A DNA stretch of 64,000 nt from Pseudomonas fluorescens (lineage in GTDB: Bacteria; Pseudomonadota; Gammaproteobacteria; Pseudomonadales; Pseudomonadaceae). Below are positions 16,507-26,204 of the stretch, in pieces (the stretch's first letter is position 1; each line of letters starts with the position of its first letter). Below the pieces are notes generated by a model. The model saw only the letters and a program-made list of their open reading frames with translations. It did not search any database and was not told the origin of the DNA. The translations under genes and the position numbers were made by a program. The stretch is from NCBI RefSeq assembly GCF_902498185.1, contig NZ_CABVIX010000011.1, forward strand, positions 104,718 through 168,717. Reading direction: 5' to 3'.

Positions 16507-17364
16507 TCAAAGCACCACAGTCCGGTTGGCGTTGAGGAACACCCGCCGCTCGATGTGATACCCCACCGCCCGGGCCAGGGTCTGCGCCTCGATATCCCGC
16601 CCGCGGGCAATCAGATCCTCGGGATAATGACTGTGATCCACCACCTCGACGCCCTGGGCGATGATCGGACCTTCGTCCAGGTCGTTGTTGATGTAGTGCG
16701 CCGTGGCGCCAACCATCTTCACGCCCTTGTTGTACGCCTGGTGATAGGGCTTGGCACCCTTGAAACCCGGCAGCAGCGAGTGATGGATATTGATCGCCCA
16801 GCCATCGAGCCTGCGGCACAGCTCAGGCGACAACACCTGCATGTAGCGCGCAAGAATCACCAGCTCGGCGCCGGTTTCCTCGATCACCTGCAACACCTTG
16901 CACTCTTGTGCCGGCTTGTCCTTGGGATCGAGGGCAAAGTGGTAGTAGGGAATACGGTGCCAGTGCGCCAGGGGTTCGAGGTCAGGGTGGTTGGACACCA
17001 CGGCGACCACGTCCATGGCCAGCTGGCCGATGCGCTGGCGGTACAGCAGGTCATTGAGGCAATGGTCGGCCTTGGACACCATGATCACCACCTTGGGGCG
17101 GTGATTGGGTGCGGTCAGCTCGAAGGCCATGCCAAAAGCGTCGCTGCGCTCGGCGAGGCCGGCGCGAAAGCCGACCTCGTCGAAGTTGTCCGGCTGGCGA
17201 AACTCCACGCGAATGAAGAAGCGCCCAGAGAGCCGGTCGTCAAACGAGTGATGCTCCGTGACGTAGCAACGCTGCTCGTAAAGAAACCGCGTGACCACGT
17301 CGACGGTGCCGAGTTGGCTCGGGCAATCGGCGGTCAGGATCCAGGTGTCCGGTGCTCGGCTCAT
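16507..17364 (-). CDS. purU: Formyltetrahydrofolate deformylase
   Basis: Hydrolyses 10-formyl-THF to formate and THF, rebalancing C1 folates made by sarcosine oxidation. It has 285 residues. An N-terminal ACT domain (TWILTADCPSQLGTVDVV) is followed by a formyl-transferase fold with the catalytic asparagine/histidine in INIHHSLLPGFKG and the aspartate in NNDLDEGPII. The ATG at 17364 was chosen to give the family length. It starts 11 bases after soxG and belongs to the sox transcript. Confidence 0.96.
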   Translation of the reverse strand: MSRAPDTWILTADCPSQLGTVDVVTRFLYEQRCYVTEHHSFDDRLSGRFFIRVEFRQPDNFDEVGFRAGLAERSDAFGMAFELTAPNHRPKVVIMVSKADHCLNDLLYRQRIGQLAMDVVAVVSNHPDLEPLAHWHRIPYYHFALDPKDKPAQECKVLQVIEETGAELVILARYMQVLSPELCRRLDGWAINIHHSLLPGFKGAKPYHQAYNKGVKMVGATAHYINNDLDEGPIIAQGVEVVDHSHYPEDLIARGRDIEAQTLARAVGYHIERRVFLNANRTVVL

Positions 17365-17375
17365 GAGGTGCGCTC

Positions 17376-18008
17376 CTAGGCTTCGATGCTGAGGCCGTAT
17401 TCGGCCGAAGCGTCCTGCAGCCACATCCACCAGTAATCGGAGAAGCTGCGGCGGATCACCAGCTCCCAGGTGTCTTCGGCGGTGCGGCGGATCACCAGTT
17501 GCGACTTGGCGAACACGGTGCCCACGGCCTTGCCGACCGGGAAGTTGTTGGGGTGCACGTCGTAGCTCGTGGATTTCATCAACACTTCGCGCACGTTGGG
17601 GCCGCGCAGTTCAAGCAGGCTTTGCCCGCCGCTGACGTTGACCACCTGGATATGCTGGCCCTCGAGGGCGGCGCGCAGCTTTTGCTCGACCTCGAACTCC
17701 TGGCCGCCCGGAACGATCAGCAGCCACTCATCGGGCCCGACCCATTGCAGCGAGGTGCCGCCATTGGCGACCACGGTCAGCGCGACGGGCAGCTCCAGGC
17801 CCAGGGCCTTGTGCACGCCGCTGGCGAACGCGGCGTCATGGCCGTTGCCGCGAAGGGTGAGGTGACCGAGGAATTTCTTCTCGCGCAGGATCACGCCTGC
17901 GTTCTTGCGACCCTTGCCGATCAGGCTCGACAGGTCGCCATGGTGCAGCGGCGACTCGATCTTGACGGTGCCGCTTGGGTTTTGCTGGTAGACGTTGGTA
18001 GCGCTCAT
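17376..18008 (-). CDS. soxG: Sarcosine oxidase gamma subunit
   Basis: Small subunit (210 residues) of the heterotetrameric sarcosine oxidase. It is a GcvT-like fold without its own cofactor (GGQSLLELRGPNVREVL, VFAKSQLVIRR). It lies downstream of soxA with 158 bases containing a REP sequence between them, which may lower its expression relative to soxA. purU follows 11 bases later. Confidence 0.95.
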   Translation of the reverse strand: MSATNVYQQNPSGTVKIESPLHHGDLSSLIGKGRKNAGVILREKKFLGHLTLRGNGHDAAFASGVHKALGLELPVALTVVANGGTSLQWVGPDEWLLIVPGGQEFEVEQKLRAALEGQHIQVVNVSGGQSLLELRGPNVREVLMKSTSYDVHPNNFPVGKAVGTVFAKSQLVIRRTAEDTWELVIRRSFSDYWWMWLQDASAEYGLSIEA

Positions 18009-18050
18009 TTGTTACCTGCCTTGAATTCTTGTGCCAGGAGCGGCGCAGAC

Positions 18051-18113
18051 CCTGTAGGAGCGGGCTTGCCCGCGAAGGGGCCGGTGTGGCCAACATCGCA
18101 TTCGCGGGCAAGT
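18051..18113. repeat. REP palindrome between soxA and soxG
   Basis: TGTAGGAGCGGGCTTGCCCG followed by CGAAGGGGCCGGTG and a partial inverted copy (TTCGCGGGCAAG), the classic P. putida REP. Confidence 0.8.
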
Positions 18114-18166
18114 TGCAGCGGCGAACCGCCACACCCCCAAGGTTCCATGCCCGCCGTTCAGGGGCC

Positions 18167-21100
18167 TTATACGTTCTGCTGCTCACCCTTCGGATCGAAG
18201 AACACCGCCGAACAGATCTCTGCCTCGATCACGCTGCCATCGGCCTGCGGCGAATACACCCGCTCGCCCATGCGCTTGAGGCCGCCCTTGACCACGCCCA
18301 TCGCGAACGAATAGCCCACGGAGTTGGCGGCGTAGCTGGAGGTGACGTGACCTACCATGTCCATCGGGATCGGCTGCTTGGGATCGAACACCAGCTGGGC
18401 GCCTTCCGGCAGCCACTTGGCAGGGTCCACAGGCTTGAGGCCCACCAGCTGCTTGCGGTTCTCCCGCACGCAGTCCTCGCGGTTCATGCCACGCAGGCCG
18501 ATCCACGAGAACGGCTTGTTGCGGCCCACGCACCAGCTCATGTTCAGGTCGTCCGGGGTCATCGAGCCGTCGGTGTCCTGGCCGACGATGATGAAGCCCT
18601 TCTCGGCGCGCAGTACGTGCATGGTCTCGGTGCCGTACGGGGTCAGGTTGTACTTCTTGCCCGCCTCGACGATCTTCTCCAGCACGCCCATGGCGTAGTT
18701 GGCCTGGATGTTCACCTCATACGAAAGCTCGCCGGTGAACGAGATCCGGAACACCCGCGCCGGCACGCCAGCCACCAGGCCTTCCTTCCAGGTCATGAAG
18801 GGGAAGGCTTCCTTGTCCAGGTCGATGTCGGTGACTTCGCTGAGCAGCTTGCGGCTGTTGGGGCCGGACAAGGTCAGCGTGGCCCAGTGGTCGGTGACCG
18901 AGGTGAAATACACCTTCAGGTCCGGCCACTCGGTCTGCAGGTACAGCTCCAGCCACTGCAGCACGCGCGCCGCGCCGCCGGTGGTGGTGGTCATGATGAA
19001 ATGATTTTCGGCGATACAGGCGGTCACACCGTCGTCGAAGACCATGCCGTCTTCCTTGCACATCAGGCCGTAGCGGGCCTTGCCCACGTCGAGCTTGGTC
19101 CAGGCGTTGGTGTACACGCGGTTGAGGAACTCGCGGGCGTCCGGTCCCTGGATGTCGATCTTGCCCAGGGTCGAGGCGTCGAGCAGGCCGACGCTGTCAC
19201 GCACGGCCTTGCATTCGCGGGCCACGGCGGTGTGGATGTCCTCGCCGGCTTTCGGGAAGTACCAAGGGCGTTTCCACTGCCCAACGTCCTCGAACTCGGC
19301 GCCGTTCTTCACATGCCAGGCATGCAGCGCGGTAAAGCGCACCGGCTCGAACAGGTGGCCACAATGACGCCCGGCGATCGCACCGAAGGTGATCGGCGTG
19401 TAGTTGGGGCGGAACATGGTGGTGCCCATCTGGGGGATGGTGATGCCCATCGAACGGGCGGCGATGGCCAGGCCGTTGATGTTGCCCAGCTTGCCCTGGT
19501 CGGTGCCGAAGCCCAGCGCGGTGTAGCGCTTGACGTGCTCGACCGACTCGAAGCCTTCGCGGGTGGCCAGCTCGATACCCGCCGCGGTGACGTCGTTCTG
19601 CTGATCGACGAACTGCTTGGGCGCACGGTTGGTGCTCTTGTCGTGGGGCACCTGGAACAGCGCCACGGTGGCCTCTTCCTTGAGCGCCAGCACCTTGGGC
19701 AGGCTGCCGGTAGTGGCCTTGAAGCCAGCCTCGGTAGCTGCGCGCACGCCGCCCTCGAAGCCATCGGCCAGGCTGTCGCCCAGGGCGTAGACGCCATTGA
19801 TACCGCCGACGCAGACGCGCTTCTGCGGAGCATCGCCTGGCACGAAGCCAAGAATGTCTTCACGCCAGACGGGACGCCCGCCCAAGTGGGACGCCAGGTG
19901 GACGACCGGGCTGTAGCCGCCGGAGGTCGCCACCAGGTCGCAGTCCAGCCATTCGCCAGGGCTGGTGACCTTGTGCGACTTCACATCGATCGCCGCCACG
20001 CGGGCCGCGGTGACGTGCTTGGTGCCACGGGCCTCGATCACGGCGCTGGAGGTCAGGATGCGGATGCCCTTGGCGCGCGCCTGCTCGACCAGCGAGCCAC
20101 GCGGGTTGTGCCGTGCATCAGCAATGGCGACCACCTGCAGGCCGGCGTCGTGCCAGTCCAGCGCGCTGCGGTAGGCGTGGTCGTTGTTGGTCGACAGCAC
20201 CAGCTTGCGGCCCGGCGCCACGCCGTAGCGGCGCACATAGGTGGAAACGGCACCGGCCACCATGTTGCCCGGCACGTCGTTGTTGCCGTAGACCAGCGGA
20301 CGTTCGTGGGCGCCGGTGGCCAGTACCACCCGCTTGGCGCGGACACGGTGGATGCGCTGGCGCACCTGGCCGATCGGGGCGCGGTCGCCGAGGTGATCGG
20401 TCAGGCGCTCGTGGATGGTCAGGAAGTTGTGGTCGTGATAGCCGTTGACCGTGGCGCGTGGCAACAGGGTCACTTCGGGCAGGCTTTCGAGCTCGGCGAG
20501 CACGGCCAGGACCCAGTCGGCGGCAGGCTTGCCGTCGAGGGTCTCGCGGCTGTCGAGCAGGCTGCCACCGAACTCTTCCTGCTCGTCAGCCAGGATCACG
20601 CGGGCTCCGCTGCGGCCTGCGGCCAGGGCGGCGGCCAGGCCCGCGGGACCTGCGCCCACCACCAGCACGTCGCAGTGCTGGTTCATGTAGTCGTAGGTGT
20701 CCGGGTCATTCTGCAGCGGCGCGCGGCCAAGGCCGGCGGCCTTGCGGATGTACTTCTCGTAGGTCATCCAGAATGACTTGGGATACATGAAGGTCTTGTA
20801 GTAGAACCCGGGCGGCATCATGCTGCCGCCGACCTTGCCGATGATGCCCATCATGTCGTTGTTGACGTTCGGCCAACCGTTGGTGCTGGTGGCCACCAGG
20901 CCGGAGTACAGGGCTTGTTGGGTAGCACGCACGTTGGGGATCTGGGTCGCTTCGCTCGAGCCGATCTGCAGGATCGCGTTCGGCTCCTCGGCACCGGCGG
21001 CGATGATGCCGCGTGGCCGCGAGTACTTGAAGCTGCGCCCGATGATGTCCACGCCGTTGGCCAGCAGCGCAGCCGCCAGGCTGTCGCCGGCATAACCCTG

Positions 21101-21184
21101 GTAGGTCTTGCCGTTGAAGGTGAAGGACAGCACCTTGCTGCGGTCGATGCGGCCGCCGCTGGAGAGGCGATAGGTCTGGCTCAT
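18167..21184 (-). CDS. soxA: Sarcosine oxidase alpha subunit
   Basis: Large subunit (1005 residues) of heterotetrameric sarcosine oxidase, which converts sarcosine to glycine plus 5,10-methylene-THF and H2O2. The N-terminal 2Fe-2S-like fold (FTFNGKTYQGYAGDSLAAAL) is followed by the NAD-binding Rossmann domain (VLVVGAGPAGLAAALAAGR, near residue 175) and a C-terminal aminomethyltransferase (GcvT-like) domain for the THF step. It overlaps soxD by 4 bases (ATGA), so the two are translationally coupled. Confidence 0.97.
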   Translation of the reverse strand: MSQTYRLSSGGRIDRSKVLSFTFNGKTYQGYAGDSLAAALLANGVDIIGRSFKYSRPRGIIAAGAEEPNAILQIGSSEATQIPNVRATQQALYSGLVATSTNGWPNVNNDMMGIIGKVGGSMMPPGFYYKTFMYPKSFWMTYEKYIRKAAGLGRAPLQNDPDTYDYMNQHCDVLVVGAGPAGLAAALAAGRSGARVILADEQEEFGGSLLDSRETLDGKPAADWVLAVLAELESLPEVTLLPRATVNGYHDHNFLTIHERLTDHLGDRAPIGQVRQRIHRVRAKRVVLATGAHERPLVYGNNDVPGNMVAGAVSTYVRRYGVAPGRKLVLSTNNDHAYRSALDWHDAGLQVVAIADARHNPRGSLVEQARAKGIRILTSSAVIEARGTKHVTAARVAAIDVKSHKVTSPGEWLDCDLVATSGGYSPVVHLASHLGGRPVWREDILGFVPGDAPQKRVCVGGINGVYALGDSLADGFEGGVRAATEAGFKATTGSLPKVLALKEEATVALFQVPHDKSTNRAPKQFVDQQNDVTAAGIELATREGFESVEHVKRYTALGFGTDQGKLGNINGLAIAARSMGITIPQMGTTMFRPNYTPITFGAIAGRHCGHLFEPVRFTALHAWHVKNGAEFEDVGQWKRPWYFPKAGEDIHTAVARECKAVRDSVGLLDASTLGKIDIQGPDAREFLNRVYTNAWTKLDVGKARYGLMCKEDGMVFDDGVTACIAENHFIMTTTTGGAARVLQWLELYLQTEWPDLKVYFTSVTDHWATLTLSGPNSRKLLSEVTDIDLDKEAFPFMTWKEGLVAGVPARVFRISFTGELSYEVNIQANYAMGVLEKIVEAGKKYNLTPYGTETMHVLRAEKGFIIVGQDTDGSMTPDDLNMSWCVGRNKPFSWIGLRGMNREDCVRENRKQLVGLKPVDPAKWLPEGAQLVFDPKQPIPMDMVGHVTSSYAANSVGYSFAMGVVKGGLKRMGERVYSPQADGSVIEAEICSAVFFDPKGEQQNV

Positions 21185-21516
21185 ACGTTTTCTCCCCGTT
21201 CGTTGACGGCCGCCGAATGCGCGGGTGTATGTTCGCGAGCGGGCACCTTCGGCTGTTCACCGATCTTGTAGGTTTCCAGAATTTCGTAGGTTTCGGTGTT
21301 GCGGGTGACGTTGAAATACTGGCGGCACCCGGCGACGTGGTCCCACAGCTCGTGGTGCAGGCCGCGCGGGTTGTCACGGAAGAACATGTACTCGCCCCAC
21401 TCGGCATCGGTGCAGGCATTGGCGTCCAGCGGGCGGGCGATATGAGCCTGGCCCGAGCAGTGAAACTCTTCTTCGGAGCGCAGCTCGCCGCAATGTGGAC
21501 AGAAGATATGCAACAT
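21181..21516 (-). CDS. soxD: Sarcosine oxidase delta subunit
   Basis: Zinc-binding small subunit (111 residues) of sarcosine oxidase. Conserved CPHCGELRSEEEFHCSGQA supplies the Cys/His zinc ligands. The FRDNPRGLHHELWDHVAGCR block is typical of SoxD. The ATG at 21516 is preceded by AGGAGAATTCCTC. It sits between soxB (14 bases upstream) and soxA (4-base overlap). Confidence 0.96.
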   Translation of the reverse strand: MLHIFCPHCGELRSEEEFHCSGQAHIARPLDANACTDAEWGEYMFFRDNPRGLHHELWDHVAGCRQYFNVTRNTETYEILETYKIGEQPKVPAREHTPAHSAAVNERGENV

Positions 21517-21530
21517 GAGGAATTCTCCTG

Positions 21531-22781
21531 TTAGTGGGCGACGGCGGCAGCGCCGTGTTCGTCGATAAGCGCGCCATGGTGGAAACGCTCGATGGAAAAC
21601 GGAGCAGCCAGTGGGTGCATTTCGCCCTTGGCCAGGCTCGCCGCGAAGACGTGGCCCGACCCCGGGGTGGCCTTGAAGCCGCCGGTGCCCCAGCCGCAGT
21701 TGAAGAACATGTTCTTGACCGGCGTCTTGGAGATGATCGGGCATGCGTCCGGCGAGGTGTCGACGATGCCGCCCCATTGGCGGTTCATGCGCACCCGCGA
21801 GAGGATCGGGAACATCTCGACGATCGCCTGCAAGGTGTGCTCGATGATCGGGTAGCCGCCGCGCTGGCCGTAGCCGACGAAGCCGTCGATACCCGCGCCG
21901 ATGACCAGGTCGCCCTTGTCGGACTGGCTGATGTAGCCGTGCACGGCGTTGGACATGATCACGCTGTCGATGATCGGCTTGATCGGCTCCGACACCAGGG
22001 CCTGCAGAGGGTGCGACTCGAGCGGCAGGCGGAAGCCCGCCAGGCGTGCCATGTGGCCCGAGTTACCCGCGGTGACCACACCGACGCGCTTGGCGCCGAT
22101 GAAGCCCTTGTTGGTTTCCACGCCGATGACCGTGCCGTTTTCCTTGCGGAAACCGATCACTTCGGTCTGCTGGATCAGGTCGACGCCCAGGGCGTCGGCG
22201 GCACGGGCGTAGCCCCAGGCCACGGCATCGTGACGGGCGACGCCGCCGCGACGCTGCACGGTGGCGCCCAGGATCGGGTAACGGGTGTTCTTGGAGCAGT
22301 CCAGGTACGGGACTTCCTCGGCCACCTGCGCGGTGTTGAGCAGCTCGCCGTCGATACCGTTGAGGCGGTTGGCGTTCACTCGCCGCTCCGAGTCACGGAT
22401 GTCTTGCAGGGTGTGGCACAGGTTGTAGACGCCGCGCTGGGAGAACATCACGTTGTAGTTGATGTCCTGGCTCAGCCCTTCCCACAGTTTCATGGCGTGT
22501 TCGTACAGCTGCGCCGATTCGTCCCACAGGTAGTTGGAACGCACGATGGTCGTGTTACGGGCGGTGTTGCCGCCGCCCAGCCAGCCCTTCTCGACCACGG
22601 CCACGTTAGTGATGCCGTGCACCTTGGCCAGGTAGTAGGCCGTGGCCAGGCCATGGCCGCCACCGCCGACGATGACCACGTCGTAGACTTTCTTCGGCGT
22701 AGGCGTGCGCCACATGCGCTGCCAGTTTTCGTGATGGCTGAGGGAGTGTTTGAAAAGGCCGAAGCCTGAATAGCGTTTCAT
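21531..22781 (-). CDS. soxB: Sarcosine oxidase beta subunit
   Basis: Flavin subunit (416 residues) carrying non-covalent FAD and, in the family, covalent FMN bound to a histidine. FAD fold: VVIVGGGGHGLATAYYLAKV near residue 36. RRGGVARHDAVAWG contains the histidine expected for FMN attachment. The C-terminal NCGWGTGGFKATPGSG block closes the FAD site. Start MKRYSGFGLF at 22781; the earlier in-frame ATG at 22796 would overlap the glyA stop. First sox gene after glyA. Confidence 0.97.
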   Translation of the reverse strand: MKRYSGFGLFKHSLSHHENWQRMWRTPTPKKVYDVVIVGGGGHGLATAYYLAKVHGITNVAVVEKGWLGGGNTARNTTIVRSNYLWDESAQLYEHAMKLWEGLSQDINYNVMFSQRGVYNLCHTLQDIRDSERRVNANRLNGIDGELLNTAQVAEEVPYLDCSKNTRYPILGATVQRRGGVARHDAVAWGYARAADALGVDLIQQTEVIGFRKENGTVIGVETNKGFIGAKRVGVVTAGNSGHMARLAGFRLPLESHPLQALVSEPIKPIIDSVIMSNAVHGYISQSDKGDLVIGAGIDGFVGYGQRGGYPIIEHTLQAIVEMFPILSRVRMNRQWGGIVDTSPDACPIISKTPVKNMFFNCGWGTGGFKATPGSGHVFAASLAKGEMHPLAAPFSIERFHHGALIDEHGAAAVAH

Positions 22782-22796
22782 GACTGGATGCTCCAC

Positions 22797-24050
<1,254 letters not shown>

Positions 24051-24307
24051 TGTCTATCTCCCGGCAGCGATCATTTCTTGTCTGTAGGGTTCAATGACCC
24101 TTTGCAGCGATGGTATGACTGGCACGGGGTATCCAGATGCCTGCGCACGCCTTGCAATGGCGCGTTTACGACATTGGTGAGAAACGTTGCGCACGGATGT
24201 TTCGGGTGAACGCCGCAGACACCGTGGGAGCAGTGTCTCAGGTTGTATAGGCAACCCCTCGAACGATGGTTTAGAGTGCTTTCCTGCGTCGTTCACAGGA
24301 CAGTGTC

Positions 24308-25348
24308 ATGACAGATAAAAGCCAGCAATTCGCCAGCGACAACTATTCCGGCATCTGCCCCGAAGCCTGGGCGGCGATGGAGAAGGCCAACCACGGTCAC
24401 GACCGCGCCTACGGCGACGACCAATGGACGGCGCGGGCCTCGGAATACTTCCGCGAGCTGTTCGAAACCGACTGCGAAGTGTTTTTTGCCTTCAACGGCA
24501 CGGCGGCCAACTCCCTCGCCCTGGCCTCACTCTGCCAGAGCTATCACAGCGTGATCTGCTCGGAAACCGCCCACGTGGAGACCGACGAATGCGGTGCCCC
24601 TGAGTTCTTCTCCAACGGCTCCAAGCTGCTTACCGCCCGCAGCGTAGACGGCAAGTTGACACCCGAATCCATCCGTGAGGTCGCCCTCAAGCGCCAGGAC
24701 ATCCACTTCCCCAAGCCGCGCGTGGTCACGCTCACCCAGGCCACCGAGGTCGGTAGCGTCTATCGCCCGGACGAGCTCAAGGCCATCAGCGCCACCTGCA
24801 AGGAGCTGGGCCTGAACCTGCACATGGATGGCGCCCGCTTCAGCAACGCCTGCGCGTTCCTGGGCTGCACGCCGGCCGAGCTGACCTGGAAGTCCGGCGT
24901 CGATGTGCTGTGCTTTGGCGGGACCAAGAACGGCATGGCGGTGGGCGAGGCGATCCTGTTCTTCAATCGCGCCCTGGCCGAAGACTTCGACTACCGCTGC
25001 AAGCAGGCCGGGCAGCTGGCCTCGAAGATGCGCTTTCTGTCGGCACCCTGGGTGGGACTGCTCGAAGACGGCGCCTGGCTGCGCCACGCGGCGCATGCCA
25101 ATCACTGCGCGCAATTGCTGGCGGGGTTGGTCGAGGATGTGCCGGGCGTTGAACTGATGTTCCCGGTAGAGGCCAACGGGGTATTCCTGCAGATGCCGGA
25201 AGCGGCGATCGAGGCGCTGCGGGACAAGGGCTGGCGCTTCTATACCTTCATCGGCAGCGGTGGGGCACGGTTCATGTGTTCCTGGGATACCGAGGAAGAA
25301 CGGGTGCGGGCGTTGGCGGGGGATATCCGGGCGGTGCTGTCAGCCTGA
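24308..25348 (+). CDS. ltaE: Low-specificity L-threonine aldolase
   Basis: PLP-dependent aldolase splitting L-threonine or allo-threonine into glycine and acetaldehyde. 346 residues. The lysine in DVLCFGGTKNGMAVGEA is the PLP site, and HMDGARFSNA is the cofactor-binding aspartate block. Divergently transcribed from the glyA-sox operon, which places another glycine-metabolising enzyme beside it. Start ATG at 24308, after CACAGGACAGTGTC. Confidence 0.94.
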   Translation: MTDKSQQFASDNYSGICPEAWAAMEKANHGHDRAYGDDQWTARASEYFRELFETDCEVFFAFNGTAANSLALASLCQSYHSVICSETAHVETDECGAPEFFSNGSKLLTARSVDGKLTPESIREVALKRQDIHFPKPRVVTLTQATEVGSVYRPDELKAISATCKELGLNLHMDGARFSNACAFLGCTPAELTWKSGVDVLCFGGTKNGMAVGEAILFFNRALAEDFDYRCKQAGQLASKMRFLSAPWVGLLEDGAWLRHAAHANHCAQLLAGLVEDVPGVELMFPVEANGVFLQMPEAAIEALRDKGWRFYTFIGSGGARFMCSWDTEEERVRALAGDIRAVLSA

Positions 25349-25362
25349 GACCGCGGTGCTCC

Positions 25363-25384
25363 ATTCGCTGGCAAGCCAGCGAAT
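25363..25384. terminator. Palindrome between convergent ltaE and zapA-like gene
   Basis: ATTCGCTGGC-AA-GCCAGCGAAT, a perfect 10-bp inverted repeat in the 52-bp gap. It has no T-run but is placed where a bidirectional terminator would be. The same core recurs at 27846-27873. Confidence 0.5.
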
Positions 25385-25400
25385 AGGGCAACACAGGCTA

Positions 25401-25703
25401 TCAGGCGTCGCCGAGCTTCCGGGCAATCACATCCACCGTGGCGCTGACCTGTTCCTGATAACGGTCAAGCGTCTCCTGATGCTCGCGCTGCAGATCAATC
25501 TGCTTCGAGCACAGGTTGAGCGCCGCCAGCACCAGCAACTTGTCACCGATCAGGGTCGGGTACAGGCGCTTGGTGTCAGCGAGCGAGGCGTTGAGCATCT
25601 GCACGGCCTGGGACAGTGTCTGCTCCTGGCCTTCGGGCGCCTTGATCGAATAATCGCTGCCCAGGATCGACACGACATTGATCGGCTGCGCTTGCAGTTT
25701 CAT
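25401..25703 (-). CDS. Divergent ZapA-family protein
   Basis: A 100-residue ZapA-like protein; the family crosslinks FtsZ filaments at the division site. It has the N-terminal beta region (INVVSILGSDYSIKAPEGQEQ), a following helix (LSQAVQMLNASLADTK) and the conserved LLVLAALNLCSKQIDL segment leading into a coiled coil (REHQETLDRYQEQV). From memory, the housekeeping Pseudomonas ZapA reads quite differently at its N-terminus and lies beside the 6S RNA gene; no 6S RNA is seen here. It overlaps the upstream coiled-coil gene by 4 bases. It may be a second, specialised paralogue. Confidence 0.8.
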   Translation of the reverse strand: MKLQAQPINVVSILGSDYSIKAPEGQEQTLSQAVQMLNASLADTKRLYPTLIGDKLLVLAALNLCSKQIDLQREHQETLDRYQEQVSATVDVIARKLGDA

Positions 25704-25930
25704 GCGCTGACGGCGCCGGCGCTGGCGCGCTCGACCAGGGCCTGGATGCGCGCGGCGGTATCGCCGTTCTTCTCTTCCAGCTCCATCAGGTTCAGCTGCA
25801 GGCTGTCATTCTCTTCCTTGGACTGGGCCAGCTCGCGGGCCAGGCGCTCGTTCTGCTCGCCCAGCTGAGTGTTCTTCTGTACCAGATCGGTAACCAGTTG
25901 CTCGAGTTGATTCAGGGATGATTCCAGCAT
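25700..25930 (-). CDS. Small coiled-coil protein (TIGR02449-like), ZapA partner
   Basis: A 76-residue protein, almost all heptad-pattern coiled coil (LNQLEQLVTDLVQKNTQL, LQLNLMELEEKNGDTAAR). It resembles the TIGR02449 proteins commonly encoded just before zapA and reminiscent of ZapB. The ATG at 25930 lies after GAGAGCGTCTC. Overlapped by the ZapA-like gene (ATGA), so the pair is translationally coupled. It is divergent from the chemoreceptor gene. Confidence 0.75.
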   Translation of the reverse strand: MLESSLNQLEQLVTDLVQKNTQLGEQNERLARELAQSKEENDSLQLNLMELEEKNGDTAARIQALVERASAGAVSA

Positions 25931-26204
25931 GAGACGCTCTCGGTTGGTGCAAAGGCGGACACGATAAAGAAAACCTTGCGCCCTCGCCAGGGATATCGGG
26001 GGTAGAGGCCTTGGCCTGGTGCAGATTGACCGGCGGATACCCATCTTGTTCCTGTATCGGCCAACCACTGGTCAGGAATCCCAACCGGTGCTCATATTTA
26101 CTGCACCAGATACTCAAGACTCGCCGGTCACGACCGATAGGCATGGCATGTCCTGTCTCGTCGCACGGATCGCGCGTCCCTTTGTCCTTGCCTGGTTACT
26201 CGAA

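Noticed and set aside
18029..20776. 915-codon frame antisense to soxA
   Set aside because: GC-bias shadow of soxA; a His/Val/Arg/Asp-rich nonsense composition typical of antisense frames.
24051..24307. Glycine riboswitch before glyA
   Set aside because: I could not find the paired glycine-aptamer core motifs in either orientation in this 257-bp gap.
25349..25400. 6S RNA gene beside the zapA-like gene
   Set aside because: Only 52 bases separate zapA and ltaE, filled by a short palindrome; there is no room for a 180-nt RNA.
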